This document shows positions 42,160 to 51,126 of a stretch of 64,000 nucleotides of DNA, one piece after another. How positions within the stretch are numbered: position 1 is the stretch's first letter; each line of letters opens with the position of its first letter. Location of the stretch: assembly GCF_900114265.1 (NCBI RefSeq), contig NZ_FPKV01000002.1, positions 1 to 64,000 on the forward strand, written 5' to 3'. The position numbers were made by a program, and so were the translations under genes. The notes below the pieces were generated by a model. It was given only the letters and a program-made list of their open reading frames with translations. It had not been told where the DNA came from and ran no database searches. This stretch comes from Flaviramulus basaltis (GTDB lineage: Bacteria > Bacteroidota > Bacteroidia > Flavobacteriales > Flavobacteriaceae).

Positions 42160-42549
42160 ATGGTCAAAAAAGATGTTAAAACGCGAGAAGATGTATTTCT
42201 ATTAGTATCTTCATTTTATAATAAAGTTAGAAAAGATACTATTTTAGGACCTTTTTTTAATAATACTATTAAAGATTGGGATGCACATTTACAGCAACTT
42301 ACAACGTTTTGGGAATCAAGTTTGTTTTTAAAAACAAAGTATTTAGGAAACCCCTTAGAAGCACATATAAAAGTTGATAAAGAAAACAGTAATAAAATTA
42401 CAGAATTACATTTTGGATTGTGGCTAAACCTTTGGTATCAAACAATAGATGAGCTTTTTGAAGGAGATTATGCGGAAAACGCGAAAAGACGAGCCAGAAA
42501 AATGGGAACATTTCTTTATCTAAAAATTTTTGTGGCTAGACAAGAGTAA
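42160..42549 (+). CDS. Group III truncated hemoglobin
   Basis: A protein of 129 residues starting at ATG 42160 (MVKKDVKTREDV). An upstream TTG at 42151 overlaps the -7 element and is less likely. The truncated globin features are FYNKVRKDTILGPFFNN (about 17-33) and WDAHLQQLTTFWESSLFL (about 38-55). The LEAHIKVD segment holds the distal and proximal His candidates, with LHFGLWLNLWYQTIDELF after it. Such globins bind oxygen or nitric oxide; group III members have few known functions. It lies immediately before the cytochrome c biogenesis gene, perhaps fortuitously. Confidence 0.9.
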   Translation: MVKKDVKTREDVFLLVSSFYNKVRKDTILGPFFNNTIKDWDAHLQQLTTFWESSLFLKTKYLGNPLEAHIKVDKENSNKITELHFGLWLNLWYQTIDELFEGDYAENAKRRARKMGTFLYLKIFVARQE

Positions 42550-42600
42550 CTTTTGCTCTTTTTTTAAATACTTTAACACTTAAAAATAAACTTAAATCCT

Positions 42601-42608
42601 TAAATTTG
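42601..42608 (+). promoter_or_regulatory. -7 element of ccsBA
   Basis: TAAATTTG matches TAnnTTTG and lies 26 bp upstream of the start codon. A weak hairpin (AAGAG/CTCTT, about 42542-42560) with a T-run between it and the hemoglobin stop is a possible terminator. Confidence 0.45.
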
Positions 42609-42634
42609 CACGACCTTTTAAAAGGGCTAAAATT

Positions 42635-45600
42635 ATGCTAGAAAAACTCGGAAAAATTCTTTTCTCAACCCGACTAACTGCTACTTTATTTATTGTATTT
42701 GCTGCTGCAATGGCTACAGGTACTTTTTTGGATGCAGGACAAGACACATCTCCAACACCTTACACAAGAAATCTTATTTATAACGCTTGGTGGTTTGAAG
42801 CCATTATGGTGTTTTTTGTTATTAATTTTGTTGGTAATGTTTTTAGGTTTAGACTGTATAAAAAAGAAAAATGGGCAACTTTTATTTTGCATTTAGCGTT
42901 TATTTTTATTTTGCTAGGTGCTTTTATTACGCGTTATGCAAGTTTTGAAGGTATGATGGCTATTCGTGAAGGTGCTACCGAAAACACGTTTTTATCAAGT
43001 AATACTTATATAACTACATATATTGACGGAGATTATGAAATTGATGGCGTTCCGCAACGGTTACCAATAGAAAAGAAAGTAGATTTTTCTGGACGTTTAA
43101 AGAATGATTTTAAAATAGATACCAAATACAATAAGCAACCAGTTTCTATTGAATTAGAAAAGTTTATAGTTGGTGCAGAACAAGATATTATTCCTAATGA
43201 AGATGGTGAGGAGTACTTAAAAATTGTTGAAGCTGGACAAAATGGTCCACATAATCATTTTTTAAAAGTAGGGCAGGTGCAAAGTATTCATAATGTACTT
43301 ATCGCACTTAATAAACCAACAGATGGCGCTATAAATTTAACTTACCAAGGCGATTCACTAAGTATAAATTCACCTTTTGAAGGTGAGTACATGACTATGG
43401 CAACGATGGCTCAAGGTAAGTTGATAAAAGATAGCTTACAACCATTATACTTGCGATCTAGATATGTGATTGGTAATATGCAAATGGTTTTTCCAAAACC
43501 TGTTGTAAAAGGTGTTTTTGATATTGTTCAAAAATCGAAATTATTAAAAAATGACGAAAACGGATTAGTATTAAAAGTCACTACAAATGGTGAAACCCAA
43601 AAAATAGGTTTACTAGGAGGAAAAGGAATTAATGGTAATTTTGAACAAATTAAAGTTGGCGGGTTAGACTTTGCTTTTAAATATGGATCTAAAGTACTAG
43701 AGTTACCTTTTTCTTTAAAACTTAATGATTTTGAAGCAGAACGTTATCCTGGAACAGAACGTGGTTACTCAGCTTATTCAAGTGAGGTTACTGTTTTAGA
43801 TGACAAAAGTGAAAACTATGATTATAAGATTTTTATGAATAATATTCTCGATCACGGTGGCTACCGCTTTTTTCAATCTAGTTTTGATCCTGATGAAAAA
43901 GGAACTATTCTATCTGTTAATCACGATTATTGGGGATCTTTAATTACCTATTTGGGTTATTTTATGCTCTATTTTGGATTAATGGCCATTCTATTTAGTA
44001 AATATTCTCGTTTTGGAGATTTAAAAAATCAGCTAGAAAAAGTTAAAACTAAAAAAGTAAAAGCGCTAACAATTATATTATTGTGTTTCGGGTTACATGG
44101 ATTTTCGCAAACACATTCTGCAAATGATGGTCATAATCATTCAAAACCAAGGAAGGCTCAAATTGATTCTATTTTAAAAGCTAATATTACACCCAAAAAG
44201 CATGCTGATGAATTTGGGAATTTAGTAATACAAGACCTTAGCGGACGTATGATGCCTGTAAATACTTATGCATCAGAAATGCTTCGGAAGTTAAGTAAAA
44301 GTGATACTTACGAGGGGTTTGATGCTAACCAAGTATTCTTGTCTATACAAGAAAGCCCTATGCTTTGGTATAATGTACCAATTATTTATTTAAGACCATT
44401 GGAAACAGACTCCTTAAGAACTATTGTGGGTTTAGGTAAAGAAGGTAAACTTTTTGCTTTAAGTGATTTTTTAAATGATGATGGTTCTTATAAACTAACG
44501 CCATATTTAGATGATGCGTATAGTGTAACGGTTCCAAACGGTTATCAAAAAAAGATTAAAGAAACAGATCAGCGCATTAGTTTGTTATACAATACAATAC
44601 AGGGAATGTCTTTAAAAATATTCCCAATACCTAATGATGAAAATAACAAGTGGATTTCAACTTATGATTATAGAAAAGATAACCATAAAATAGAAGATTC
44701 ATTATATAGCAACTTCATAAAAAATGGTTTTGGAGTGTATTTATATACTCTAAATAAATCAAAACAAACAGGCGATTTTTCTGAAGCTTCAAAATTATTA
44801 GAATCATTCAAAAAAACACAGCATAAATATGGTGGTTCTGTAATGTTAAGTGACAAAAAAATAAAAACCGAAGTGCTTTATAATAAATACGACATTTTTA
44901 AAAAGTTGTTTAGTTGGTATATGTATGCTGGTACCTTGCTTTTTATTTTGCTTATTGTTCAAATTTTTAATGACAAAAGAAAACCAGTAAACGTTGCAGT
45001 AACAGTATTTAAATTCATCATTTTAGGTTTGTTTATATTACATACAGCAGGTTTAATAGTGCGTTGGTATATTTCTGGTCATGCGCCGTGGAGTGATGCC
45101 TATGAGTCTATGATTTATGTAGCTTGGGCAACTATGTTTTTTGGATTAGCTTTTGGAAGAAAAAGTGATTTAACTATCGCTTCAACAGCTTTTGTAACCT
45201 CTATGATTTTAATGATTGCACATTGGAATTGGATGGATCCTGCAATTGCAAACCTTCAACCCGTTTTAAATAGTTATTGGTTAATGATTCATGTTGCTGT
45301 TATTGTGGCAAGTTATGGTCCGTTTACTTTAGGTATGATTTTAGGTGTGGTATCGTTATTCTTAATGATATTTACCACCAAAAAGAATAAGTTAAAAATG
45401 GATTTGAATATAAAAGAACTTACCATTATAAACGAAATGTCTTTAACAGTAGGTTTGGTAATGCTTACTATAGGTAACTTTTTAGGAGGTATGTGGGCAA
45501 ACGAAAGTTGGGGACGTTATTGGGGTTGGGATCCAAAAGAAACTTGGGCGCTTATTAGTATTATGGTTTATGCTTTTGTAATACATATGCGATTAGTTCC

Positions 45601-45820
45601 TGGACTTCGCGGACGTTGGTTTTTTAATTTATGCTCAATAATTGCTTTTGCAAGTATAATGATGACGTATTTTGGAGTAAATTTTTACTTAGCAGGATTG
45701 CATAGTTATGCTAGTGGTGACCAAATTGTAAGTCTTAAATTTATAGGTTTTGCATGTGCTATTGTCACTATTTTAGGCTTTTTCGCTTATAGAGGTTATT
45801 CTAAATATTACAGTAAATAG
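42635..45820 (+). CDS. ccsBA: Fused cytochrome c biogenesis protein CcsB-CcsA
   Basis: A 1061-residue membrane protein for c-type cytochrome maturation (system II). The N-terminal ResB/CcsB part has membrane segments at about 11-30, 52-70 and 80-100, and a large extracytoplasmic domain. The C-terminal CcsA part starts near residue 770, with the heme-handling WGRYWGWDPKETWALIS motif near the end and conserved HAPWSDAYESMIYVAWATMFFG before it. It delivers heme to CxxCH apoproteins. A candidate client, the CYACH cytochrome, lies at 61.1 kb. Internal His/Asp-rich HSANDGHNHSKPRK (near residue 487-500) follows a second signal-like segment. Confidence 0.95.
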   Translation: MLEKLGKILFSTRLTATLFIVFAAAMATGTFLDAGQDTSPTPYTRNLIYNAWWFEAIMVFFVINFVGNVFRFRLYKKEKWATFILHLAFIFILLGAFITRYASFEGMMAIREGATENTFLSSNTYITTYIDGDYEIDGVPQRLPIEKKVDFSGRLKNDFKIDTKYNKQPVSIELEKFIVGAEQDIIPNEDGEEYLKIVEAGQNGPHNHFLKVGQVQSIHNVLIALNKPTDGAINLTYQGDSLSINSPFEGEYMTMATMAQGKLIKDSLQPLYLRSRYVIGNMQMVFPKPVVKGVFDIVQKSKLLKNDENGLVLKVTTNGETQKIGLLGGKGINGNFEQIKVGGLDFAFKYGSKVLELPFSLKLNDFEAERYPGTERGYSAYSSEVTVLDDKSENYDYKIFMNNILDHGGYRFFQSSFDPDEKGTILSVNHDYWGSLITYLGYFMLYFGLMAILFSKYSRFGDLKNQLEKVKTKKVKALTIILLCFGLHGFSQTHSANDGHNHSKPRKAQIDSILKANITPKKHADEFGNLVIQDLSGRMMPVNTYASEMLRKLSKSDTYEGFDANQVFLSIQESPMLWYNVPIIYLRPLETDSLRTIVGLGKEGKLFALSDFLNDDGSYKLTPYLDDAYSVTVPNGYQKKIKETDQRISLLYNTIQGMSLKIFPIPNDENNKWISTYDYRKDNHKIEDSLYSNFIKNGFGVYLYTLNKSKQTGDFSEASKLLESFKKTQHKYGGSVMLSDKKIKTEVLYNKYDIFKKLFSWYMYAGTLLFILLIVQIFNDKRKPVNVAVTVFKFIILGLFILHTAGLIVRWYISGHAPWSDAYESMIYVAWATMFFGLAFGRKSDLTIASTAFVTSMILMIAHWNWMDPAIANLQPVLNSYWLMIHVAVIVASYGPFTLGMILGVVSLFLMIFTTKKNKLKMDLNIKELTIINEMSLTVGLVMLTIGNFLGGMWANESWGRYWGWDPKETWALISIMVYAFVIHMRLVPGLRGRWFFNLCSIIAFASIMMTYFGVNFYLAGLHSYASGDQIVSLKFIGFACAIVTILGFFAYRGYSKYYSK

Positions 45821-45895
45821 CATAAAATAATATAAAAAGTGTAATGTTTTAATTTTCTTGCGACAGAAAGTAAACCAACTTTAATATTTCTTATT

Positions 45896-46348
45896 ATGAG
45901 ACTGTTTTTATTATTTTTTGTGTCATCAATGTTTTTTAGCGCATGTTCATCTGATAATTCACCAATGAAAATGGATGAAGAAGTCATGGAAGAAGAGGAA
46001 ATGATGGATGATGAAATGATGGGTGAAGAGATGACTACAAATGCGATTTATGGAGGTGATTTTGTTTCTGCAGCACATCCAACTATGGGTATGGTTAGTG
46101 TTAACCCAGAAAAAACCATTTTAAATATAAAAGGTTTTAAAACGGATTCTGGACCGGTTTTAGAAATGTATTTAGCGACAAGTACGAATGCCAACACTTT
46201 TATAAGTTTAGGTGTTCTAAAAGGCCTTGATGGTGATTATGAATACACATTACCAGATAATGTAGATTTTGATATCTACAAATATGTTATGGTTTGGTGT
46301 GTAGAATATAGTATAAATTTTGGCCATGCCATTTTATCAAAAACCTAA
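45896..46348 (+). CDS. DM13-domain lipoprotein with Met/Glu-rich spacer
   Basis: A 150-residue lipoprotein: signal peptide FLLFFVSSMFFSACSS with Cys17. A spacer of about 28 residues (about 23-50) is almost only Met, Glu and Asp, as in MEEEEMMDDEMMGEEM. The DM13 domain covers about 52-150, with GGDFVSAAHPTMGMVSV, DSGPVLEMYLAT and YKYVMVWCVEYSINFGHAIL, including the near-C-terminal Cys of the domain. DM13 domains are proposed to act in redox or as electron-transfer modules. The Met/Asp-rich spacer may bind metal. It lies downstream of ccsBA without obvious terminator between them. Confidence 0.88.
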   Translation: MRLFLLFFVSSMFFSACSSDNSPMKMDEEVMEEEEMMDDEMMGEEMTTNAIYGGDFVSAAHPTMGMVSVNPEKTILNIKGFKTDSGPVLEMYLATSTNANTFISLGVLKGLDGDYEYTLPDNVDFDIYKYVMVWCVEYSINFGHAILSKT

Positions 46349-47061
46349 ATTAGGCTTTTAACATACTCGTAGAAAACACCAAATACAATAGCTAAACCAA
46401 AGCTTAATAAGGTACCAATTAATATATATTCAGTTAACTTCCTGTCTTTAGCTTTAGATAAATCTCCAAATCTAAAAACGGATTTTGCTGCTATTAAAAA
46501 CCCGATACCTTCCCAATGTTGCGTAATTATAAACGCAAAAACAAACAGGCGTTCTAGCATACCAATGTAAGCACCAGCATTTTCTAATGATTCTTCATTA
46601 TTATCTTCTTTTAAAAACCATTTTGAGATAATAGTTTTCATTATTATTGAGGATACCACCGTAACACCTAATATGCTTGTAACTAATAATAAAATTGACG
46701 GTTTGTAAAGCATATCAATATGAAACACATAAGGTTCGTAAATGCTCACTACCAAAGCAATTATAAATAGATGCGTTAGTTGGTCTAAAGCAAATAAAAG
46801 TCTATTATTTACTTTAGGTTTAAGATGCAATTTTATAACATCAAAAATATAATGCGTTATAATAATAATTAAGATGCCTAACCAATAATTAAAATCGGCC
46901 TGTAATACCAATATTAAAGCGCCTAAATGCACTAAAATATGCCAGTATAAAAACTTAGATTTATGCTTATGTGTTTCTTTGTGAAGTACCCATTTTTCTG
47001 GTTGTAATAAAAAATCACCAATAAAATGTGCTAATATTAATTTAATGGCTAAAGCTATCAT
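46345..47061 (-). CDS. DUF3307 membrane protein
   Basis: A 238-residue membrane protein with about six hydrophobic segments. The N-terminus HFIGDFLLQPEKWVLHKETHKHKSKFLYWHILVHLGALI (12-50) with its His cluster is the DUF3307 signature. In this family the partner is commonly a SatD-like protein, and here the SatD stop overlaps the ATG by 4 bp. The molecular role is unknown. It converges with the DM13 lipoprotein gene, overlapping by 4 bp. Confidence 0.9.
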   Translation of the reverse strand: MIALAIKLILAHFIGDFLLQPEKWVLHKETHKHKSKFLYWHILVHLGALILVLQADFNYWLGILIIIITHYIFDVIKLHLKPKVNNRLLFALDQLTHLFIIALVVSIYEPYVFHIDMLYKPSILLLVTSILGVTVVSSIIMKTIISKWFLKEDNNEESLENAGAYIGMLERLFVFAFIITQHWEGIGFLIAAKSVFRFGDLSKAKDRKLTEYILIGTLLSFGLAIVFGVFYEYVKSLI

Positions 47062-47657
47062 AGCGTTTGTATTTGGGTTTTATAATAGTTTAATAATTTT
47101 GATATTTCATCAAAGCCACCGCGTTTAAGACCTTCGCTAATATTGCTTTGAGATTTGCTTAATAATTTTGCAATTTGCTTTTGATTTAATTCGGGGTTTT
47201 CTAACGACTTTTTTATGATGGATGAAGATGTGCTAGTCCAACTATTCATAGTTAATTGCGCGAGTTCTAACATGATGTTTAGCTTAATATCAAAATCTTC
47301 AAAATTAGATTTAATTGAAAGCGTATTTTTTTTCATACTTTCAAAACATTCTCCAGAATTAACAAAAGCACTACCGTTAGATTCTGTTATTTTTTCCGAA
47401 TTATATGTTTTTTCACCTAAGCCAATAGCAAGCCTAACATCAATATTTTTAAATTCCTTTATTGTGGCTTTTATTAAAACACAAGCATACAAAGCATCTT
47501 CTGGTTTTACTTCCAATTGAAAACTATCCCCTCTAAAAACTTCCCAAATTTTAGGCTCGTCACCAAATTTAATTAATGTGTTTTTAAGTGCGTCTAACCA
47601 TTTTTTTGGCTCGCTTTTTCTTGAATTGATAATATCTCCCGTTATGATACTTGTCAT
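47058..47657 (-). CDS. satD: SatD family protein
   Basis: A 199-residue protein. The N-terminus TSIITGDIINSRKSEPKKWLDALKNTL (2-28) and EVFRGDSFQLEVKPEDALYACVLIKATIKEF (39-69) are the SatD signature. The C-terminal 50 residues (NQKQIAKLLSKSQSNISEGLKRGGFDEISKLL) form a helix-turn-helix, so the protein likely binds DNA. It is translationally coupled to DUF3307. Three 28-bp repeats lie directly upstream and are the natural candidate binding sites. The enzymatic part is uncharacterised. Confidence 0.9.
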   Translation of the reverse strand: MTSIITGDIINSRKSEPKKWLDALKNTLIKFGDEPKIWEVFRGDSFQLEVKPEDALYACVLIKATIKEFKNIDVRLAIGLGEKTYNSEKITESNGSAFVNSGECFESMKKNTLSIKSNFEDFDIKLNIMLELAQLTMNSWTSTSSSIIKKSLENPELNQKQIAKLLSKSQSNISEGLKRGGFDEISKLLNYYKTQIQTL

Positions 47658-47676
47658 TTATTCATATAATTATATA

Positions 47677-47762
47677 TCAAATATATACTTTTTTTAGCAG
47701 ATAATAAAAAATATATCCTTTTTAACAGATAATATAGAATATCTTATTTTAAGCAGATAAAA
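47677..47762. repeat. Three 28-bp-period repeats upstream of satD
   Basis: The core (A/G/A)(G/A)CAGATAA occurs at 47696-47704, 47724-47732 and 47752-47760, exactly 28 bp apart each time. Each is preceded by a T-rich stretch and TATATC or TATATAC, giving a consensus near AAATATATCYTTTTTARCAGATAA. The array ends about 20 bp from the satD start and 72 bp from mscL, so it could control either. Regular spacing suggests cooperative binding by an HTH protein, possibly SatD itself. Confidence 0.65.
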
Positions 47763-47834
47763 AAAACATCATAAAACTATGATTAAAAATCAATCTAATT
47801 ATATTTACAGTTGATATTAAAAACAGTAATAAAT

Positions 47835-48278
47835 ATGAAATTATTTAAAGAGTTTAAAGAGTTTGCTGTAAAAGGTAATATGATGGATATGGCAATAGGT
47901 ATTATTATTGGTGCTGCATTTAATAAAGTTATAGATGTATTAGTAAAAAAGGTTATGTTGCCACCACTATCATTACTTACAGAAGGAGTTAATTTTCATA
48001 ATAAAAAAATTATTTTAAAAGAAGCAGTTCAAAATATAGACGGAACAATAAAAACTGAAGAAGTTGCTATTGGTTATGGTGCTTTAGGAGAAGCTACGCT
48101 GGACTTTTTAATAATAGGCTTTACTGTTTTTATTGTGGTTAAGTTTATGAACAGATTAAGAAACCGAGCACAGGATACAAAAGATGATACTGTAGCAACT
48201 CCAAAGGATATTGAGTTGTTATCAAAATTAACAGAACTTATGGAAGAGCAAAACACATTATTAAAAGGCAAACAATAA
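47835..48278 (+). CDS. mscL: Large-conductance mechanosensitive channel MscL
   Basis: A 147-residue channel starting at ATG 47835 (MKLFKEFKEFAVKGN); the longer TTG-started version adds eight residues and is unlikely. The N-terminal segment VKGNMMDMAIGIIIGAAFNKVIDVLVKKVMLPPLSLL (13-49) lines the pore, the second membrane segment is about residues 82-104, and the C-terminal helix ends LTELMEEQNTLLKGK. It opens under membrane tension and releases solutes. It is followed by a short basic gene 10 bp on. Confidence 0.95.
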   Translation: MKLFKEFKEFAVKGNMMDMAIGIIIGAAFNKVIDVLVKKVMLPPLSLLTEGVNFHNKKIILKEAVQNIDGTIKTEEVAIGYGALGEATLDFLIIGFTVFIVVKFMNRLRNRAQDTKDDTVATPKDIELLSKLTELMEEQNTLLKGKQ

Positions 48279-48288
48279 TCGCAATATT

Positions 48289-48444
48289 ATGGCAAAAACA
48301 GGACGTGATAAAAACACTAAAAACAAAGCGAAACATTCAAAATTAATGTCTCAAAAGAAAAATAAAAAGAAAGCAGAAGAGACATTACGAAAAGAACGAT
48401 TAAAAAATATCATTAAAAAAAAGCAGGAAAATTCGGGTAATTAA
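48289..48444 (+). CDS. Basic 51-aa microprotein
   Basis: An open frame of 51 residues, MAKTGRDKNTKNKAKHSKL at the start and KKKQENSGN at the end. Nearly 40 percent of residues are Lys or Arg, and it has no hydrophobic segment. It begins 10 bp after mscL and ends 29 bp before the DUF2167 gene, fitting the transcript. Length and spacing support a real gene, and Lys-rich proteins of this kind can bind nucleic acid or ribosomes. I do not recognise the family. Confidence 0.55.
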   Translation: MAKTGRDKNTKNKAKHSKLMSQKKNKKKAEETLRKERLKNIIKKKQENSGN

Positions 48445-48473
48445 ATAAAAAAGTTAATTTTAAAACTTAAACC

Positions 48474-49385
48474 ATGACTAAATTAACCAATATTATGAGA
48501 AAAATTACCGCAGTATTATTAATGTTTATTTCAATGCAAATTCATGCTCAACAAGAAACAGATTCTTTAAGTTTTGATTTAGAACAATACCAAAAAGCTT
48601 TAGATAGTATTAACAAAACATTTACCTATCAACGAGGCGAAGTAGTACTTGGCGATGGTTTAGCGATTCTTAATGTACCAGAAGGATTTAAGTTTTTAGA
48701 TGGTGAACAGAGTAAACGTGTATTAAGCGATTTATGGGGTAATCCACCAAGTGAACCAATAGGATTACTATTTCCTGAAGATATGACGCCTATGCATGAT
48801 GATTTTACTTATGCTGTAGAAATTGAATATGCCGAAGAAGGTTATATTGAAGATGATGAAGCTGAAGATTTAGATTATGATGATTTGCTAGAAGAAATGC
48901 AAGAAGATGCTATAACAGGTAATCCTGAACGTACAGAGTTAGGTTATCCAACAATTGAATTAGTTGGTTGGGCATCACCACCATATTACGACCAAGAAAA
49001 CAAAAAATTACATTGGGCCAAAGAATTAAAGTTTGAAGATTATGATGTAAATACTTTAAACTATAATATTAGAGTTTTAGGGCGTAAAGGCTATCTTAAT
49101 TTAAATGCTATTGGAGATATTACCATGTTGGATACTTTTAATAAAGACAGAGATAATATTTTACAAAGTGTTGAGTTTTCTCCAGGAAATAGATATTCAG
49201 ATTTTAATCCAGATATTGATAAAGTAGCAGCCTATGGTATTGGCGGACTTATTGCAGGTAAAATATTAGCAAAAGTTGGTTTTTTTGCGGTAATATTAAA
49301 ATTCTGGAAGTTTATTGCAATTGGAGCAGTAGCCATGTTTGGCGGTTTCCGAAAAAAATTGTTTGGAGGTAAAAAAGATGCTTAA
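48474..49385 (+). CDS. DUF2167 membrane-anchored protein
   Basis: A 303-residue exported protein. The signal peptide is at 8-25 (MRKITAVLLMFISMQIHAQ); the later Met at residue 8 may be the true start. The DUF2167 domain covers about 50-250: LGDGLAILNVPEGFKFLDGEQSKRVLSDLWGNPPSEPIGLLFPEDMTP, then VGWASPPYYDQENKKLHWAKELKF. Two C-terminal hydrophobic segments (about 255-275 and 278-293) anchor it. A Glu/Asp stretch at about 118-140 (EEGYIEDDEAEDLDYDDLLEE) is strongly acidic. Function unknown. It is followed by a terminator. Confidence 0.88.
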   Translation: MTKLTNIMRKITAVLLMFISMQIHAQQETDSLSFDLEQYQKALDSINKTFTYQRGEVVLGDGLAILNVPEGFKFLDGEQSKRVLSDLWGNPPSEPIGLLFPEDMTPMHDDFTYAVEIEYAEEGYIEDDEAEDLDYDDLLEEMQEDAITGNPERTELGYPTIELVGWASPPYYDQENKKLHWAKELKFEDYDVNTLNYNIRVLGRKGYLNLNAIGDITMLDTFNKDRDNILQSVEFSPGNRYSDFNPDIDKVAAYGIGGLIAGKILAKVGFFAVILKFWKFIAIGAVAMFGGFRKKLFGGKKDA

Positions 49386-49398
49386 TATTAAATAATTT

Positions 49399-49425
49399 AA
49401 AAGAGGGTGGAAGCCCTCTTTTTTA
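49399..49425 (+). terminator. Terminator after DUF2167 gene
   Basis: AAGAGGG and CCCTCTT form a 7-bp stem, with a TTTTTT tail. It lies between the convergent DUF2167 and HAD phosphatase genes. Confidence 0.85.
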
Positions 49426-50088
49426 ATTTATAATATTATTTATTTTGTTAAATTCTATCTCCTTAAAATCTTTAATAACCATATCTGCTTTTGTATAATC
49501 TTGGTTTTTAGAATGAAAACTATCATAACCAACACAAAAAATATTGGCAGCCTTGGCAGCTTCAATACCATTGGTAGAATCTTCAATAACTATACATGCT
49601 TTATTACTAAAACCAGTTGCTTTAGCAGCTTTAATAAAAATTTCAGGATGCGGTTTAGATTGTTTTAAATCACCTCCACTAAATTTTGCAATAAAATATG
49701 GGTTTAACTCAAACCGGTCAAAAATTTGATTAATACTAGTCATAGCAGCCGAAGACGCTAAAACTAATTTTAAACCATTACTGTGATAATCTTTTATTAA
49801 ATCTAAAACCCCATCAATAAGACCAAGGTCTGAGTTGCTTTCAAAAAATTGTTTGTAGTGTTTACGTTTTAACGCTACTAATGTTTCTGGAGATTCTTCA
49901 AGATTAAAATAATCGCATAATCGTTTACAAATATTTATGGTAGATTGTCCTGTAAACGATTCGTAAAGTTCGTTTGATACATTTATGCCAACTTCATCAA
50001 ACATATCATGATAAGCTTTATTATGCATAGGTTCGCTATCAATAATTACACCATCCATATCAAAAATAACTGCTTTTAACATCTTCAA
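49423..50088 (-). CDS. HAD phosphatase, beta-phosphoglucomutase-like
   Basis: A 221-residue HAD-superfamily hydrolase. Motif I is AVIFDMDGVIIDSEPMHNKAYHDMF (6-30), with the nucleophile Asp10 and Asp12. LVLASSAAMTSINQIF supplies motif II, and SKPHPEIFIKAAKATGFSNKACIVIEDSTNGIEAAKAANIF (about 145-185) motifs III and IV. The small helical cap and sequence fit the beta-PGM/HAD-IA subgroup. It is not next to sugar genes, so the substrate is unassigned. Confidence 0.9.
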   Translation of the reverse strand: MKMLKAVIFDMDGVIIDSEPMHNKAYHDMFDEVGINVSNELYESFTGQSTINICKRLCDYFNLEESPETLVALKRKHYKQFFESNSDLGLIDGVLDLIKDYHSNGLKLVLASSAAMTSINQIFDRFELNPYFIAKFSGGDLKQSKPHPEIFIKAAKATGFSNKACIVIEDSTNGIEAAKAANIFCVGYDSFHSKNQDYTKADMVIKDFKEIEFNKINNIIN

Positions 50089-50191
50089 TTTTTTTACGAA
50101 GATAAAAGATTCATTTTAGATACTTAAATCTATTTTAAAAGTTTCAAATGATTAAGTTTGTACACATAAATAGTATGTTAATAACTCAAAA

Positions 50192-51076
50192 GTGATTAAA
50201 ACAAACTCAAATTTTCATCCAAAAAACAAGCATAAATCGGGATACGATTTAGAGGCTTTATGTAAAATATACCCAGATTTATTGCCATTTGTATTTGTAA
50301 ACAAATATGAAACAAAAACTATAGATTTTGCTAACCCCAAAGCAGTAAAAGCTTTGAATACAGCTTTATTATTTAAATATTATAATATTACTTTTTGGGA
50401 TTTTCCAGATAGTAATTTATGTCCGCCAATTCCTGGACGTGCAGATTATATTCATCATATTTCAGAGTTGCTAAAAGCATCAAACATTACTAATAAAATC
50501 AGTGTTTTAGATATTGGAACTGGAGCAAGTTGCATTTATCCTATTTTAGGATATGCTGAATATAACTGGAATTTTGTTGCCACAGATGTTGATAAAAATT
50601 CACTGAAATACGCCCAAAATATTATTAATAAAAATAACTTGAGCGACTATATAAAATTAAGACATCAAAAAGATTCTTCACAAATTTTTAAAGGTGTTTT
50701 AGTTGAGGAAGATAAGTTTTCAGTGTCAATATGTAACCCGCCATTTTATAAATCGGAAGAAGAAGCTTTAGAAGCGACCACAAGAAAATTAAAAGGTTTA
50801 AATAAAGCAGAAGACAAAGTTGTTAGGAATTTTTCTGGTACAAAAAATGAATTGTGGTACAAAGGCGGTGAAAAGGCTTTTATACATAATTATTTATATG
50901 AAAGTTCATTGTTTAAAGAACAATGTGTTTGGTTTACAACTTTAGTATCTAAAAAAGACTTAGTAAAAGGTATGTATGCTTCTTTAAAAAAATTAGGAGC
51001 AACAAATATTAAAACGATTAATATGGGACAAGGCAATAAAATATCGCGTATTGTAGCTTGGACTTATAGTGATTAA
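50192..51076 (+). CDS. rlmF: 23S rRNA (adenine-1618-N6)-methyltransferase
   Basis: A 294-residue enzyme that methylates A1618 of 23S rRNA from S-adenosylmethionine. It starts with GTG at 50192 (MIKTNSNFHPKNKHKSGYDL). HPKNKHKSGYDLEALCKIYPDLLPF and FANPKAVKALNTALL are the RlmF N-terminal signature, the SAM loop is DIGTGASCIYPIL, and NPPFYKSEEEA provides the catalytic NPPF. Length is typical of RlmF. It stands alone. Confidence 0.93.
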   Translation: MIKTNSNFHPKNKHKSGYDLEALCKIYPDLLPFVFVNKYETKTIDFANPKAVKALNTALLFKYYNITFWDFPDSNLCPPIPGRADYIHHISELLKASNITNKISVLDIGTGASCIYPILGYAEYNWNFVATDVDKNSLKYAQNIINKNNLSDYIKLRHQKDSSQIFKGVLVEEDKFSVSICNPPFYKSEEEALEATTRKLKGLNKAEDKVVRNFSGTKNELWYKGGEKAFIHNYLYESSLFKEQCVWFTTLVSKKDLVKGMYASLKKLGATNIKTINMGQGNKISRIVAWTYSD

Positions 51077-51126
51077 CGTTATTGCTAAGTCGATAAATAC
51101 TCTTCGCAAAGACGGTTAAATTAATT

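Noticed and set aside
47677-47762. Repeats as a CRISPR array
   Set aside because: Only three short cores, no equal spacers of unique sequence, and no cas genes. An operator array fits better.
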